This document shows positions 1-7,419 of a stretch of DNA of 20,142 bases, piece by piece. Below the pieces are notes generated by a model. The model had not been told where the DNA came from and did not search any database. It saw only the letters and a program-made list of their open reading frames with translations. The position numbers were made by a program, and so were the translations under genes. This stretch comes from Flavonifractor avicola (lineage in GTDB: Bacteria; Bacillota; Clostridia; Oscillospirales; Oscillospiraceae). Numbering within the stretch: position 1 is the stretch's first letter; each line of letters opens with the position of its first letter. The stretch spans positions 1-20,142 of the forward strand of contig DXAS01000080.1 of assembly GCA_019116915.1 (NCBI GenBank), given 5' to 3'.

Positions 1-423
1 GAAGCCGGCGCCGCCCATACCGGTAAGGCCAGCCTCCTTCACGATGTTGACGATCTCATCGGTGCTCAGCTTGGTGTAATCGGGATGGGGAACGAGCTCG
101 GAGCCCCAGGTATCCTGGAAGTCGTTCTCGATCACCACCGACATACACTTGCCGCCGCCCACATAGGGACGGGGCTCCACCGCCTTGACCTCGCCGGAGA
201 CCGAAGCGTGGATGGGGGCGCCCAGACCGGCGATCTCGCCGATCTTCTGACCCACCTTAACGTGATCGCCCACAGCAACGATGGGCTTACAGGGAGCACC
301 GATATGCATGGACATAGCGATGACCACCTGCTTGGGAGCAGCGCTCAGAGGCGCTATCTCCTTGTGGCGTGCCAGCTCCTTCCGGTCATGGGGATGCACG
401 CCGCCGTAAAAGCTTTGCTTCAT
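1..423 (-). CDS. rnfC: RnfC, electron transport complex subunit C (N-terminal part, runs off the left edge)
   Basis: The minus strand is open from an ATG at 423 to the window edge, giving the first 141 residues of RnfC, the peripheral NADH-side subunit of the membrane Rnf complex that couples ferredoxin:NAD+ oxidoreduction to ion pumping. The N-terminus has the family's FYGGVHP opening, then HIGAPCKP and a lipoyl-like barrel-sandwich segment (VGDHVKVGQKIGE, then APIHASVSGEV, EPRPYVGGG). The fragment ends in GMGGAGF, which starts the flavin/NADH-binding part. The C-terminal SLBB and 4Fe-4S domains lie outside the window. A purine-rich GAGGTGG ribosome-binding site precedes the ATG. The gene is divergent from ilvB and is probably the first gene of an rnf operon extending left, which cannot be seen here. 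Confidence 0.93.
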   Translation of the reverse strand, partial: MKQSFYGGVHPHDRKELARHKEIAPLSAAPKQVVIAMSMHIGAPCKPIVAVGDHVKVGQKIGEIAGLGAPIHASVSGEVKAVEPRPYVGGGKCMSVVIENDFQDTWGSELVPHPDYTKLSTDEIVNIVKEAGLTGMGGAGF

Positions 424-497
424 AGGTCCACCTCGCAAATCTGACCCACACACGGGCCATTTTTCTGAGTTGTTTGACCGGTATCTCAAACAGAATT

Positions 498-526
498 ATC
501 ATATCGCAAAGCACACAAATTGTCCA
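498..526 (-). promoter_or_regulatory. Predicted sigma-70/sigma-A promoter for rnfC
   Basis: On the minus strand TGGACA (plus 521-526) and TATGAT (plus 498-503) are separated by exactly 17 bases, a near-consensus vegetative promoter. It would give an rnfC leader of about 65-70 nt. The surrounding AT-rich stretch (about 480-650) contrasts with the GC-rich genes and fits promoter DNA. Confidence 0.6.
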
Positions 527-652
527 GTTAAAACCGTCAAATTTCTCACTGTTTTTTCATTTAAACTCACCAGTTTTATCAAAAAGCTGAATTCTTCCTT
601 GCTTTTCCTCCTTTTTGAAAAAACTATACCAGCCGGTTTTCTAATTGGCGGA

Positions 653-680
653 ACCGTGGATTCTGTCCCCCTGCCACGGT
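653..680. repeat. 7-bp inverted repeat between the rnfC and ilvB promoters
   Basis: ACCGTGG (653-659) and CCACGGT (674-680) form a perfect inverted repeat with a 14-nt spacer, 40 bases upstream of the ilvB -35 box. It could be a protein-binding site or a weak hairpin. Nothing else in 527-719 is recognisable, and the small open frames there lack ribosome-binding sites. Confidence 0.35.
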
Positions 681-719
681 ACTTTACTTGTTTAAAATGC
701 AGAAGTTTCAAATGGCAGA

Positions 720-748
720 TTGACAAAGCCCACCGGGAAAGCTATGAT
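720..748 (+). promoter_or_regulatory. Predicted strong sigma-A promoter for the T-box/ilvBNC transcript
   Basis: A perfect TTGACA (720-725) is followed after 17 bases by TATGAT (743-748). Transcription would begin near 755, giving a leader of about 310 nt before ilvB, as expected for a T-box-controlled operon. It is the best promoter in this part of the window. Confidence 0.75.
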
Positions 749-789
749 TATACCTACAACTTGCAGTTCATCCTCTGGGATGGACGCTT

Positions 790-1030
790 CAAATGCGATG
801 ACCGGGACAGTACGGGCGGCGCATAAGCGCAGAGAGGGAGCGGTTGGTGTAAGCTCCCGTGAGGCCGCATCGGAAGGTCACCCGGGAGCGGCTCCGCCGA
901 AGGCAGTAGGCGGGGACGGTTACCCTCCGTTACCGGGGCATGAGTGCGCGGGTATGCCCGCGAAGTTAGGTGGTACCACGGAGTGTCATGGCGGCTTCGT
1001 CCTATGGGACGAAGCCGCCATGTTATTTTT
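790..1030 (+). promoter_or_regulatory. T-box riboswitch leader of ilvBNC, predicted valine (GUC) specifier
   Basis: Stem I has a basal CCGGG (802-806)/CCCGG (881-885) pairing, an AGUA loop-E strand (809-812), a GCGGC/GCCGC helix (816-820 with 864-868), and a distal GGGAGC/GCTCCC hairpin (836-841 with 853-858) whose loop contains GGUGUAA. Opposite AGUA, GAA is followed by G-GUC-A, so the specifier codon is read as GUC at 877-879, valine. A stem III candidate pairs 892-898 with 909-915. The T-box AGGTGGTACCACGG lies at 968-981; its UGGU would pair with a tRNA ending ACCA, consistent with the usual discriminator A of tRNA-Val. CTCCGT (925-930) can pair with ACGGAG (978-983) in the antiterminator. 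Uncharged tRNA should stabilise the antiterminator and allow ilvB transcription. The 5' boundary is approximate. Confidence 0.92.
987..1030 (+). terminator. T-box conditional intrinsic terminator upstream of ilvB
   Basis: A perfect 16-bp hairpin (arms 987-1002 and 1007-1022, loop TATG) is followed by TTATTTTT. It lies directly after the T-box sequence, and antiterminator formation would use adjacent bases, so this is the regulated terminator of the leader. Confidence 0.9.
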
Positions 1031-1063
1031 CTCCCATACCAGCCAAAGGAGGTCTTTTCCACC

Positions 1064-2773
1064 ATGAGAATGAAAACAGCCCAGATCCTGATGGAATGTC
1101 TGCTGGAGCAGGGGGTGGATACCGTATTCGGTTACCCCGGCGGCACCATTCTAAATGTATACGACGAGTTCGAGCTGCACGGCTATAAGGATAAGATCCG
1201 TCACATCCTCACCGCCCACGAACAGGGCGCCTCCCACGCCGCTGACGGCTATGCCCGGGCTACCGGCAAGGTGGGTGTGTGTTTCGCCACCTCCGGCCCC
1301 GGCGCCACCAACCTGACCACCGGCATTGCCACCGCCTACTACGACTCCTCCCCCGTGGTGTTCATTACCTGCAACGTCAGCGAGAACCTGATCGGCAAGG
1401 ACTCCTTCCAGGAGGTGGATATCACCGGTATCTCCATGCCCATCACCAAGTGCAACTACCTGGTAAAGGACCCCAACCAGCTGGCCGACGTGATCCGGGA
1501 GGCCTTTGCCATTGCCCGCACCGGCCGTCCCGGCCCGGTTCTGGTGGACATCGCCAAGAACGTCACCGCCGCTGAGGCGGAGTATGAGCCCCTGCCCCTG
1601 TCTGAGCACCCCAACCACGGCCGTCTGGCCGCCATGCTCCGCCGGGCCAGCCACGAGCTGAAGGCTCCCGAGCCCGACGCCGGCGACATCCAGACCCTGC
1701 TGGACATGATCGAGGAGGCCCGCCGTCCCCTGGTGCTGGTGGGTGGCGGCGTGATCCGCTCCAAGGGCGCTGTGCCTCAGTTCCGGAAATTCATTGAGAC
1801 CCTCAATGCCCCGGTGGCCTCCACCATTATGGGCGGCGGCGCCTGCCCCGGTGACCACCCGCTGTTCACCGGTATGATCGGAATGCACGGCTCCCACGCC
1901 TCCAACCACGCCAGCGATCAGTGCGACCTGCTCATCGCCATCGGCTGCCGCTTCTCCGACCGGGTGGCCACCGACCCCGCCACCTTCGCCCCCAACGCCA
2001 AAATCGTCCACATCGATATTGACCGCGCCGAGATCGATAAGAACGTGGTCACCGACCACCACATCATCGGCGACGCCCGTCGGGTGCTGGAGCTGCTCAA
2101 CACCAAGCTGCCCGCCCACGACTATCCCGAGTGGAAGGAGTGGGTGTTCTCCCACAAGGAGATCCCCCTGAAGAAGGACGACATTCTCCACCCCCATGAG
2201 ATTCTGGAGACCATTCAGGCGGTCACCGACGGGGACGCTATCATCACCACCGACGTGGGCCAGCACCAGATGTGGTGCGCCCAGTACTACCACTTCTCCC
2301 GCCCTGGCCAGCTGATCACCTCCGGCGGCTTCGGCACCATGGGCTTCGGCCTGGGTGCCGCCATGGGCGCCGCCGTGGGCAACCCGGGCACGGTGGTGGT
2401 CCAGTGTACCGGCGACGGCTGCTTCCGCATGAACTGCCATGAGCTGTGTACCGCCGAACACTACAACATCCCGGTGATCACCGTGATCTTTAACAACCGG
2501 ACTCTGGGCATGGTGCGCCAGTGGCAGAACCTGATCTATCACAAGCGGTTCTCCCAGACCGACCTGGACCGTGGCCCCGACTTTGTGAAGCTGGCGGAGG
2601 CCTACGGCATCCAGGGTGAGCGTGCAGCCACCCAGCCGGAATTTGAGGCCGCTTTCCGTCGTGCCGTGGCCTCCGGCCGTCCCTATGTGATCGAGTGCGC
2701 CATCGACAAGGACGCCATGGTCCATCCCATGATCTCCGCCGGTACGCCGGTCACTGACTTCATTCTGGACTAA
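1064..2773 (+). CDS. ilvB: Acetolactate synthase (acetohydroxyacid synthase), large catalytic subunit
   Basis: ThDP- and FAD-dependent enzyme of 569 residues that makes acetolactate from two pyruvates (or acetohydroxybutyrate with 2-oxobutyrate), the first common step of valine, leucine and isoleucine synthesis. The N-terminal pyrimidine-binding domain (about 4-170) has GYPGG and the catalytic glutamate in TAHEQ (E53), then the SGPGATN motif. A central FAD/Rossmann-type domain spans about 200-340. The C-terminal ThDP domain has GDG (450-452) through NN (477-478), the Mg-ThDP motif. The frame stays open further upstream, but the ATG at 1064 is chosen because AAAGGAGGT (1045-1053) precedes it and the upstream frame runs through the T-box terminator. 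It lies 14 nt before ilvN and is probably co-transcribed with ilvN and ilvC. Length is normal for the family. Catabolic AlsS is less likely, given the regulatory subunit and ilvC downstream. Confidence 0.97.
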   Translation: MRMKTAQILMECLLEQGVDTVFGYPGGTILNVYDEFELHGYKDKIRHILTAHEQGASHAADGYARATGKVGVCFATSGPGATNLTTGIATAYYDSSPVVFITCNVSENLIGKDSFQEVDITGISMPITKCNYLVKDPNQLADVIREAFAIARTGRPGPVLVDIAKNVTAAEAEYEPLPLSEHPNHGRLAAMLRRASHELKAPEPDAGDIQTLLDMIEEARRPLVLVGGGVIRSKGAVPQFRKFIETLNAPVASTIMGGGACPGDHPLFTGMIGMHGSHASNHASDQCDLLIAIGCRFSDRVATDPATFAPNAKIVHIDIDRAEIDKNVVTDHHIIGDARRVLELLNTKLPAHDYPEWKEWVFSHKEIPLKKDDILHPHEILETIQAVTDGDAIITTDVGQHQMWCAQYYHFSRPGQLITSGGFGTMGFGLGAAMGAAVGNPGTVVVQCTGDGCFRMNCHELCTAEHYNIPVITVIFNNRTLGMVRQWQNLIYHKRFSQTDLDRGPDFVKLAEAYGIQGERAATQPEFEAAFRRAVASGRPYVIECAIDKDAMVHPMISAGTPVTDFILD

Positions 2774-2787
2774 GGAGGGTGTGGAAT

Positions 2788-3345
2788 ATGAATGAAATGA
2801 ATGCCACCCGCCGCACCCTTTCGGTGCTGGTTGAAAACGCCGCCGGCGTCCTGTCCCAGGTCTCCCGGCTGTTCTCCCGAAAGGGCTATAACATCGAGTC
2901 TCTGGCCGTGGGCACCACCGACGATCCCACGGTGTCCCGTATCACCATTGAGGTGTGGGCCGACGCCCCCATGATCGAGCAGATCATGAATCAGCTGCGT
3001 AAGCAGTATCCCGTCTACTCCGTACAGGAGCTGAAGCCGGAGCGTTCCATCCGCCGTGAGCTGGTGATGTTCAAGGTCAAGGCGGAGACCCACGACATCC
3101 GCAACGAGGTCATCCAGATCGCCAACATTTTCCGGGCCTCCATCATCGACGTATCTCTGAAATCCCTAACCCTGGCCCTCATCGGCGATGAGACCAAGGC
3201 AGAGGCCATGCAGAAGCTGCTGGAGGCCTTCGGCATCCTGGAGCTGGTCCGCACCGGCATGGTGGCCCTGGAGCGGGGCGCCTATACCATTGAGGACGAG
3301 ACCAAGGAGCAAACCGAATTTAATCTCGGGAAGAATTTCCTGTAA
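2788..3345 (+). CDS. ilvN: Acetolactate synthase, small regulatory subunit
   Basis: A 185-residue regulatory partner of IlvB that activates the catalytic subunit and confers feedback inhibition by branched-chain amino acids, typically valine. An ACT domain occupies about residues 8-85, with the signature TLSVLVENAAGVLSQVSRLF, then GYNIESLAVG. The remainder matches the C-terminal domain of this family. The ATG at 2788 is preferred over an in-frame GTG at 2779: GGAGGG (2774-2779) sits 8 nt before the ATG and would overlap the GTG. The gap to ilvB is only 14 nt, implying translational coupling. The protein is slightly longer than the usual 160-175 residues. The usual symbols are ilvN or ilvH; sequence alone does not decide between them. 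Confidence 0.95.
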   Translation: MNEMNATRRTLSVLVENAAGVLSQVSRLFSRKGYNIESLAVGTTDDPTVSRITIEVWADAPMIEQIMNQLRKQYPVYSVQELKPERSIRRELVMFKVKAETHDIRNEVIQIANIFRASIIDVSLKSLTLALIGDETKAEAMQKLLEAFGILELVRTGMVALERGAYTIEDETKEQTEFNLGKNFL

Positions 3346-3475
3346 TATTTTAGAAATACAAGCCACGCCGAAATCTTTTCTGAGATTGTATCACACTTAT
3401 CATTCTTTTCTTCCCCGCTGTGTTATCATCGTGGACAAGAAAAAAACCTTCATTTGACAAAGGAGTGCAAAGACT
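3346..3475 (+). other. 130-nt ilvN-ilvC intergenic region
   Basis: This gap is longer than others in the operon. It holds a weak hairpin (AATCT 3372-3376 with AGATT 3383-3387) and a possible extended -10 element TGTTATCAT (3421-3429) without a convincing -35 box. No strong terminator is visible, so read-through from ilvN into ilvC is expected. An internal ilvC promoter is possible but unproven. AAAGGAG (3459-3465) is the ilvC ribosome-binding site. Confidence 0.35.
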
Positions 3476-4495
3476 ATGGCTAAGATGTATTACGAGAAGG
3501 ACTGTGATCTGTCCTACCTGAATGGCAAGAAGATCGCCATCATCGGCTACGGCTCTCAGGGCCACGCCCACGCCATGAACCTGAAGGATTCCGGCTGCGA
3601 TGTGTGCGTTGGCCTGCGTGAGGGTTCCAAGAGCTGGGCCAAGGCCGAGCAGGCCGGCCTCCAGGTCAAAACCGTTGCTGAGGCCGCTCAGTGGGGCGAC
3701 ATTGTGATGATCCTCATCAACGACGAGGTTCAGGCTGAGGTTTACAAGAAGGATATCGCTCCCTACATGACCGAGGGCAAGGCCCTGGCTTTCGCCCACG
3801 GCTTCAACATCCGCTATCAGCAGATCGTGCCTCCCGCCGGCGTGGATGTGTTCATGGCTGCCCCCAAGGGTCCCGGCCACACCGTCCGCTCCACCTACGT
3901 CAACGGCAAGGGCGTACCCTGCCTGGTGGCTGTGGAGCAGAACGCCACCGGTAACGCCTATAAGATTGCCCTGGCTTACATTGCCGGTATCGGCGGCGCC
4001 CGCGCCGGCGTCATGGAGACCACCTTCCACGACGAGACCGAGACCGACCTGTTCGGTGAGCAGGCTGTGCTGTGCGGCGGCGTAGTGGATCTGATGAAGT
4101 GCGGCTTCGAGACCCTGGTGGAGGCCGGTTACGAGCCCGAGAACGCCTACTTCGAGTGCATCCATGAGATGAAGCTCATCATCGACCTGATCAACAAGGG
4201 CGGCGTGGCTGCCATGAACTACTCCATCTCCGACACCGCTGAGTACGGCGAGTATGTGTCCGGTCCCCGTGTGCTGCCCTACGAGGAGACCAAGAAGAAC
4301 ATGAAGGCCGTGCTGGCCGACATCCAGGACGGCACCTTCGCCGGCAAGTGGATCGCCGAGAATAAGAACGGCCGTACCTTCTTCAACTCCAAGCGTGCCG
4401 CGCTCAAGAAGCACCAGATGGAGATCGTGGGCGAGGAGCTGCGCAAGAACATGATCTGGGGCGGCGACACCGACCTGGACACCGCTTCCAACTAA
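3476..4495 (+). CDS. ilvC: Ketol-acid reductoisomerase, class I (NADP+)
   Basis: A 339-residue enzyme that converts acetolactate to 2,3-dihydroxyisovalerate (and the isoleucine homologue) by Mg-dependent alkyl migration and NADPH reduction. The Rossmann domain begins with GYGSQGHAHA (24-33). The beta2-alphaB loop LREGSKSW (47-54) keeps Arg48, Ser51 and Ser53, the pattern linked to NADPH preference. The active site includes AHGF (His108) and the metal ligands Asp191 and Glu195 in DETETDLFGEQ. The knotted all-alpha C-terminal domain is present once, so this is the short class I form. The start is the ATG 10 nt after AAAGGAG. It follows ilvBN on the same strand and is closed by a strong terminator, so it is the last gene of the T-box-controlled operon. 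Confidence 0.98.
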   Translation: MAKMYYEKDCDLSYLNGKKIAIIGYGSQGHAHAMNLKDSGCDVCVGLREGSKSWAKAEQAGLQVKTVAEAAQWGDIVMILINDEVQAEVYKKDIAPYMTEGKALAFAHGFNIRYQQIVPPAGVDVFMAAPKGPGHTVRSTYVNGKGVPCLVAVEQNATGNAYKIALAYIAGIGGARAGVMETTFHDETETDLFGEQAVLCGGVVDLMKCGFETLVEAGYEPENAYFECIHEMKLIIDLINKGGVAAMNYSISDTAEYGEYVSGPRVLPYEETKKNMKAVLADIQDGTFAGKWIAENKNGRTFFNSKRAALKKHQMEIVGEELRKNMIWGGDTDLDTASN

Positions 4496-4504
4496 TTGTA
4501 TCCT

Positions 4505-4542
4505 AAAAAAGGTGGCCCTCCAGCTGGAGGGCCACCTTTTTT
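4505..4542. terminator. Bidirectional intrinsic terminator between ilvC and the acyltransferase gene
   Basis: A perfect palindrome: 13-bp GC-rich arms (4511-4523 and 4524-4536) flanked by six A (4505-4510) and six T (4537-4542). It can end ilvC transcription rightward and the convergent acyltransferase transcript leftward. Confidence 0.93.
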
Positions 4543-4546
4543 ATAC

Positions 4547-5566
4547 TCAGGATGCAAACCGCCTCATGAGCCGCTCCAGTACCCGGTGGAGCAGCACACC
4601 CAAAGCGATATTGAAGGTATAGGCAATGAGGTAGAAGCCGATGTGTCTGGGATCATGGTCCAGCCAGGGCGCCAGTAGGTCAAACTCCCGGGTGATTACC
4701 ACATTGAGCAGATAGATCTCCAGGCTGCTCCCCCCAACCATACGCAGGAAGGCAGGGACCCACCGTCCGGGGTACCAGTGCAGCACTCTGCCCAGAAGCA
4801 GACAGACAGGCATCACACCCACCACAACCGCCAGGATCAGGGGGAAGATCACCGGCTGGACCAGCCAGCCGGCCACAACTGCCAGCGCCAGAACAGCTGA
4901 AGTCACCCACACTGCCAGGTGCCGGGCATTGAGCTTTTTACCCTCCATCACATAGGAGCCCACCAGAAAGCCCATGGCAAAATCGGGAATACGCAGCAGA
5001 AAATCCGGCAGATACAGCAGCCCGGCACCCCAGGTTACCCGATAGAGCAGGTAGCTGATCAAATAGATGAACAGGGTCAGCCACTCTTTATGGGCACAGC
5101 GGCGGAACAGCTTGAAATAGAACGGTGCCGCCAGATAGAACACCAGGATGGCGGAGATATACCAGTTGAACCCCTCCGGCACATTCAGCCAGTAGGATAA
5201 GGTGGACAGATTCCAGAAGATCACATCAGGGGTGACCCGCCCCGCCGCGGCCAGGGCCACACTGTAGATCCCAACCACCAGCCAGAAGGCGGGCAGTAGC
5301 CGCCGCAGCCGTCGGCCCAGATAGCGCCCGTAGGACTCCTGTTCCCGCCGGGCCAGGGAGCAGCAGATTCCCATGCCAGAGAGCACCAGAAAGATGTCCA
5401 CCCCTGCAAAACCCATGGAGCGAAAGGCCTTGAAGGGCAGGAAAGTGTCGTTCAGCTCATAGGCGTGGAAGAGCATGACATACAGCATGGCAATCCCCAT
5501 CAGCTCTCCCCGGTAGCGGCTCAGCAGCCCATAGCCGCCAACTTCCCTGCCGTTTTCGTCGATCAC
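4547..5566 (-). CDS. Acyltransferase family 3 (OafA/NodX-type) integral membrane protein
   Basis: A 339-residue polytopic membrane protein of the acyltransferase_3 family, whose members O-acylate cell-surface glycans or other envelope molecules. The N-terminus carries the family pattern RGELMGIAMLYVMLFHA with the conserved His34, then FAGVDIFLVLSGMGI (roughly 53-67) and the basic Y-x-x-RR-x-RR-LLPAFW segment. About ten hydrophobic helices follow. The start is GTG at 5566, preceded by AAAGGGGG and only about 20 nt downstream of the predicted promoter, so a longer product is unlikely. It is monocistronic, convergent with ilvC and divergent from a lipoprotein gene; neither neighbour reveals its substrate. 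Related proteins act on peptidoglycan, teichoic acid or polysaccharide, and the target here is unknown. Confidence 0.88.
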   Translation of the reverse strand: MIDENGREVGGYGLLSRYRGELMGIAMLYVMLFHAYELNDTFLPFKAFRSMGFAGVDIFLVLSGMGICCSLARREQESYGRYLGRRLRRLLPAFWLVVGIYSVALAAAGRVTPDVIFWNLSTLSYWLNVPEGFNWYISAILVFYLAAPFYFKLFRRCAHKEWLTLFIYLISYLLYRVTWGAGLLYLPDFLLRIPDFAMGFLVGSYVMEGKKLNARHLAVWVTSAVLALAVVAGWLVQPVIFPLILAVVVGVMPVCLLLGRVLHWYPGRWVPAFLRMVGGSSLEIYLLNVVITREFDLLAPWLDHDPRHIGFYLIAYTFNIALGVLLHRVLERLMRRFAS

Positions 5567-5593
5567 CTGTCCACCCCCTTTTATCGTGGTTTC

Positions 5594-5622
5594 ATTATAG
5601 GTGGCTCCTTCTCCTCCGTCAA
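5594..5622 (-). promoter_or_regulatory. Predicted sigma-A promoter for the acyltransferase gene
   Basis: Minus-strand TTGACG (plus 5617-5622), 17-nt spacer, perfect TATAAT (plus 5594-5599). The leader would be about 20 nt, supporting the GTG start at 5566. Confidence 0.75.
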
Positions 5623-5653
5623 TCCCCGCAAATGTTCCTATGCTCCCAGCACA

Positions 5654-5683
5654 TTGTAGATTACCGTTTTCTCATGTTATAGT
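5654..5683 (+). promoter_or_regulatory. Predicted extended -10 promoter for the lipoprotein gene
   Basis: TTGTAG (5654-5659), an 18-nt spacer and TATAGT (5678-5683) preceded by TG-T, an extended -10. It sits about 35 nt upstream of the lipoprotein ATG. Confidence 0.55.
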
Positions 5684-5718
5684 ATAAGTACACATTATCT
5701 AATGAGGGGGAAATTGCA

Positions 5719-6654
5719 ATGAAATGTCACCGGCTGCTGCCTGGGGCCCTGGCTCTGGCGCTCTCCGTCTCTCTGTGCGCCTGCGGCGGAGCGCCTGACA
5801 GTCCTTCCGCCGCCCCGTCTCAGGCGCTGGAAGCGCTGACCACCGGCCAGACCGTCACATCGGAAACCGCTGAGCTCACCCTGAAAGGGGTGGTCATTCT
5901 GGACGCAGTGGTGGATGAAAATATCAGTCTGGATGCCAAGGATGACAGCGATTACCTGTGCGCTATCTACAACATCAAAAATACCGGCGCCACGGAGGAC
6001 GATCTTATCCCGGAAACCGTACTCTCCAATAAGGTATTTTACCAGGGGAAATATGAATATACGGAATTTGATCAGGATATCGCGGGCAACGGCAACGCCT
6101 ATGCCGGCCATACCCCCCTGCCGCCTTTGCGGGATTTCACCCTGTACTGCATTGTTGAGATCCCGCCGGAGGCCTCCGAGCATCCGGAAGAGCTGGTACT
6201 GACCACTACTCTGGCCGGAACCAGCTATCAGACCACCGAGGTTCAGAACGCAATAGCATTCCAGCAGGAAGCCCTGGAGGTGGTGGGCGAGTTCACCAGC
6301 GGCATCCATGACTTTTTCAACACCATCAACTTCACCATCAGCTTCAACACTGAGCCCTATCGGGAGGCCTATCGCACCGCCCAGGCTTCCTACGATCAGG
6401 TGAAGGATGCTCTGTCCCAGCTGACGCCCCCTCCCTACTATCAGGAGGGCTATGACGCCCTGATGGAAGCCGCCGCGCAGTGGGAGGAATTCCTTACTCC
6501 GGTATGCGCTCTGCTAGACGCCTCCGACCAGGAATTTGCCCAGGCCATGTCTGATTCCGGCAACAATTTTGATTCAGAAGCCTTTGACCAGCGCATTGAT
6601 CTGATCCAAACTTCCATGCCCTTCCTGATGGACACGGACCTTCGGAGTCTGTGA
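5719..6654 (+). CDS. Predicted surface lipoprotein, DUF4352-like N-terminal half, unknown function
   Basis: A 311-residue exported lipoprotein. Residues 1-21 form a signal peptide with a hydrophobic core and a lipobox ending LCAC, placing the lipidated cysteine at 22, followed by a Ser/Pro/Ala-rich linker. Residues about 45-165 are beta-rich with an IYNIKNTGATEDDL segment, which resembles the Ig-like fold of DUF4352-type lipoproteins; this is fold-level resemblance only. Residues about 190-305 are predicted helical and acidic (PYREAYRTAQASYDQVKDAL and further helices). The start is set by GAGGGGG 8 nt upstream. It is a single-gene unit between its own promoter and a terminator. No enzymatic motif is visible, and substrate binding or an envelope role is speculation. 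Confidence 0.85.
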   Translation: MKCHRLLPGALALALSVSLCACGGAPDSPSAAPSQALEALTTGQTVTSETAELTLKGVVILDAVVDENISLDAKDDSDYLCAIYNIKNTGATEDDLIPETVLSNKVFYQGKYEYTEFDQDIAGNGNAYAGHTPLPPLRDFTLYCIVEIPPEASEHPEELVLTTTLAGTSYQTTEVQNAIAFQQEALEVVGEFTSGIHDFFNTINFTISFNTEPYREAYRTAQASYDQVKDALSQLTPPPYYQEGYDALMEAAAQWEEFLTPVCALLDASDQEFAQAMSDSGNNFDSEAFDQRIDLIQTSMPFLMDTDLRSL

Positions 6655-6667
6655 CCCAACGCCTTGC

Positions 6668-6696
6668 GCGGCCCCCGTCTGGGGGCCGCTTTTTTA
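6668..6696. terminator. Bidirectional terminator between the lipoprotein and GntR genes
   Basis: GCGGCCCCC (6668-6676), loop GTCT, GGGGGCCGC (6681-6689), then six T (6690-6695). The minus-strand GntR gene's stop codon (6694-6696) overlaps the T tract, so the hairpin terminates the lipoprotein transcript and lies just past the GntR stop. Confidence 0.88.
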
Positions 6697-7365
6697 TAGC
6701 CCCATCACGTCCATGGAGTGGCGCATATGGATGGCCATGGCGTAGCCCGCCCCCTCTCCGTCCCGCTTACGGAAAAATTCCATCAGCAGAGCGTGGTCCC
6801 GGCACGTGTCTTCAGCCAGCCGCTCCTGGTGCTCTCCCGCCGTGAGAGCGGCGGCCACCGCCTGATCGATGAGGGGAAGCAGCCGCACCAGAAACTCATT
6901 GTGGGCGCCCCGGACGATGGCGGCGTGAAAGGCCCGGTCGGCCTGGGTTCGGTCCTCCCCCGCCCGGATGCACCGCTCTACTTCCTCTCCCCGGGCCAGG
7001 ATATTTGCCAGTTCCTCCTCTGTGGCCCGCTGACAGGCCAGGGCGGCAGCCCTGGGCTCAAAAATGGAGCGCAGCTCAAACAGGTCCCGCAGCTGTCCCC
7101 GCACCCGCTCCAGGCTGGAGAAACCGAAGTCGTCCATCTCCTCCACCGCCGCCGACACAAAGGTGCCCTTGCCCCGGCGCACCTCCAGCACCCCCTGGGC
7201 GGTCAGGGTGCGGATGGCCTCCCGCAGGGTGGCACGGCTCACCCCCAGCTCCCCGGCCAGCTCCACCTCGTTGGGCAGCTTCTCCCCCGGCTTAAGTCCC
7301 TTCTCCACTACAATGCGGCTGTACAATCCCTCCGCCGTCTGCTGAGCCAAACTTTTTTTCTCCAT
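6694..7365 (-). CDS. GntR-family transcriptional regulator, FadR/FCD subfamily
   Basis: A 223-residue regulator. The N-terminal winged helix-turn-helix (about 5-72) has the GntR pattern LKPGEKLPNEVELAGELGVS, then TLREAIRTLTAQGVLEVRRGKGTFV. Residues about 88-215 form an all-helical FCD ligand-binding domain that retains the usual metal-site residues: an Asp near 143, His147 (FHAAI), His191 (DHALLMEFF) and His213 (AIHMRHS). FCD regulators usually bind small carboxylates and are repressors released by ligand. The gene is divergent from ilvD with overlapping promoters and two inverted repeats between them, so autoregulation and control of ilvD are the natural inference. The ligand is unknown; a pathway 2-oxoacid or dihydroxyacid would be plausible. 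Start ATG at 7365 follows a purine-rich GGGAAGTAGGG. Confidence 0.92.
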   Translation of the reverse strand: MEKKSLAQQTAEGLYSRIVVEKGLKPGEKLPNEVELAGELGVSRATLREAIRTLTAQGVLEVRRGKGTFVSAAVEEMDDFGFSSLERVRGQLRDLFELRSIFEPRAAALACQRATEEELANILARGEEVERCIRAGEDRTQADRAFHAAIVRGAHNEFLVRLLPLIDQAVAAALTAGEHQERLAEDTCRDHALLMEFFRKRDGEGAGYAMAIHMRHSMDVMGL

Positions 7366-7390
7366 ACCCTACTTCCCTTCTGGTCAGTCC

Positions 7391-7419
7391 TTGACAGTTC
7401 TGCCACTATCATATAGTAT
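7391..7419 (+). promoter_or_regulatory. Predicted ilvD promoter
   Basis: Perfect TTGACA (7391-7396) followed after 17 bases by TAGTAT (7414-7419). It overlaps the minus-strand GntR promoter, and its -10 lies inside an inverted repeat. Confidence 0.6.

Noticed and set aside
470..826. 118-residue plus-strand frame between rnfC and ilvB
   Set aside because: It covers both predicted promoters and enters T-box stem I, has no ribosome-binding site, and resembles no family I know.
944..1063. In-frame upstream extension of ilvB
   Set aside because: It would translate the T-box antiterminator and terminator. The ATG at 1064 has the correct ribosome-binding site and the family's N-terminus.
1151..2725. 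524-residue open frame antisense to ilvB
   Set aside because: Its product is low-complexity Gly/Val/His/Ala-rich, typical of the antisense frame of a GC-rich gene; ilvB is unambiguous on the other strand.
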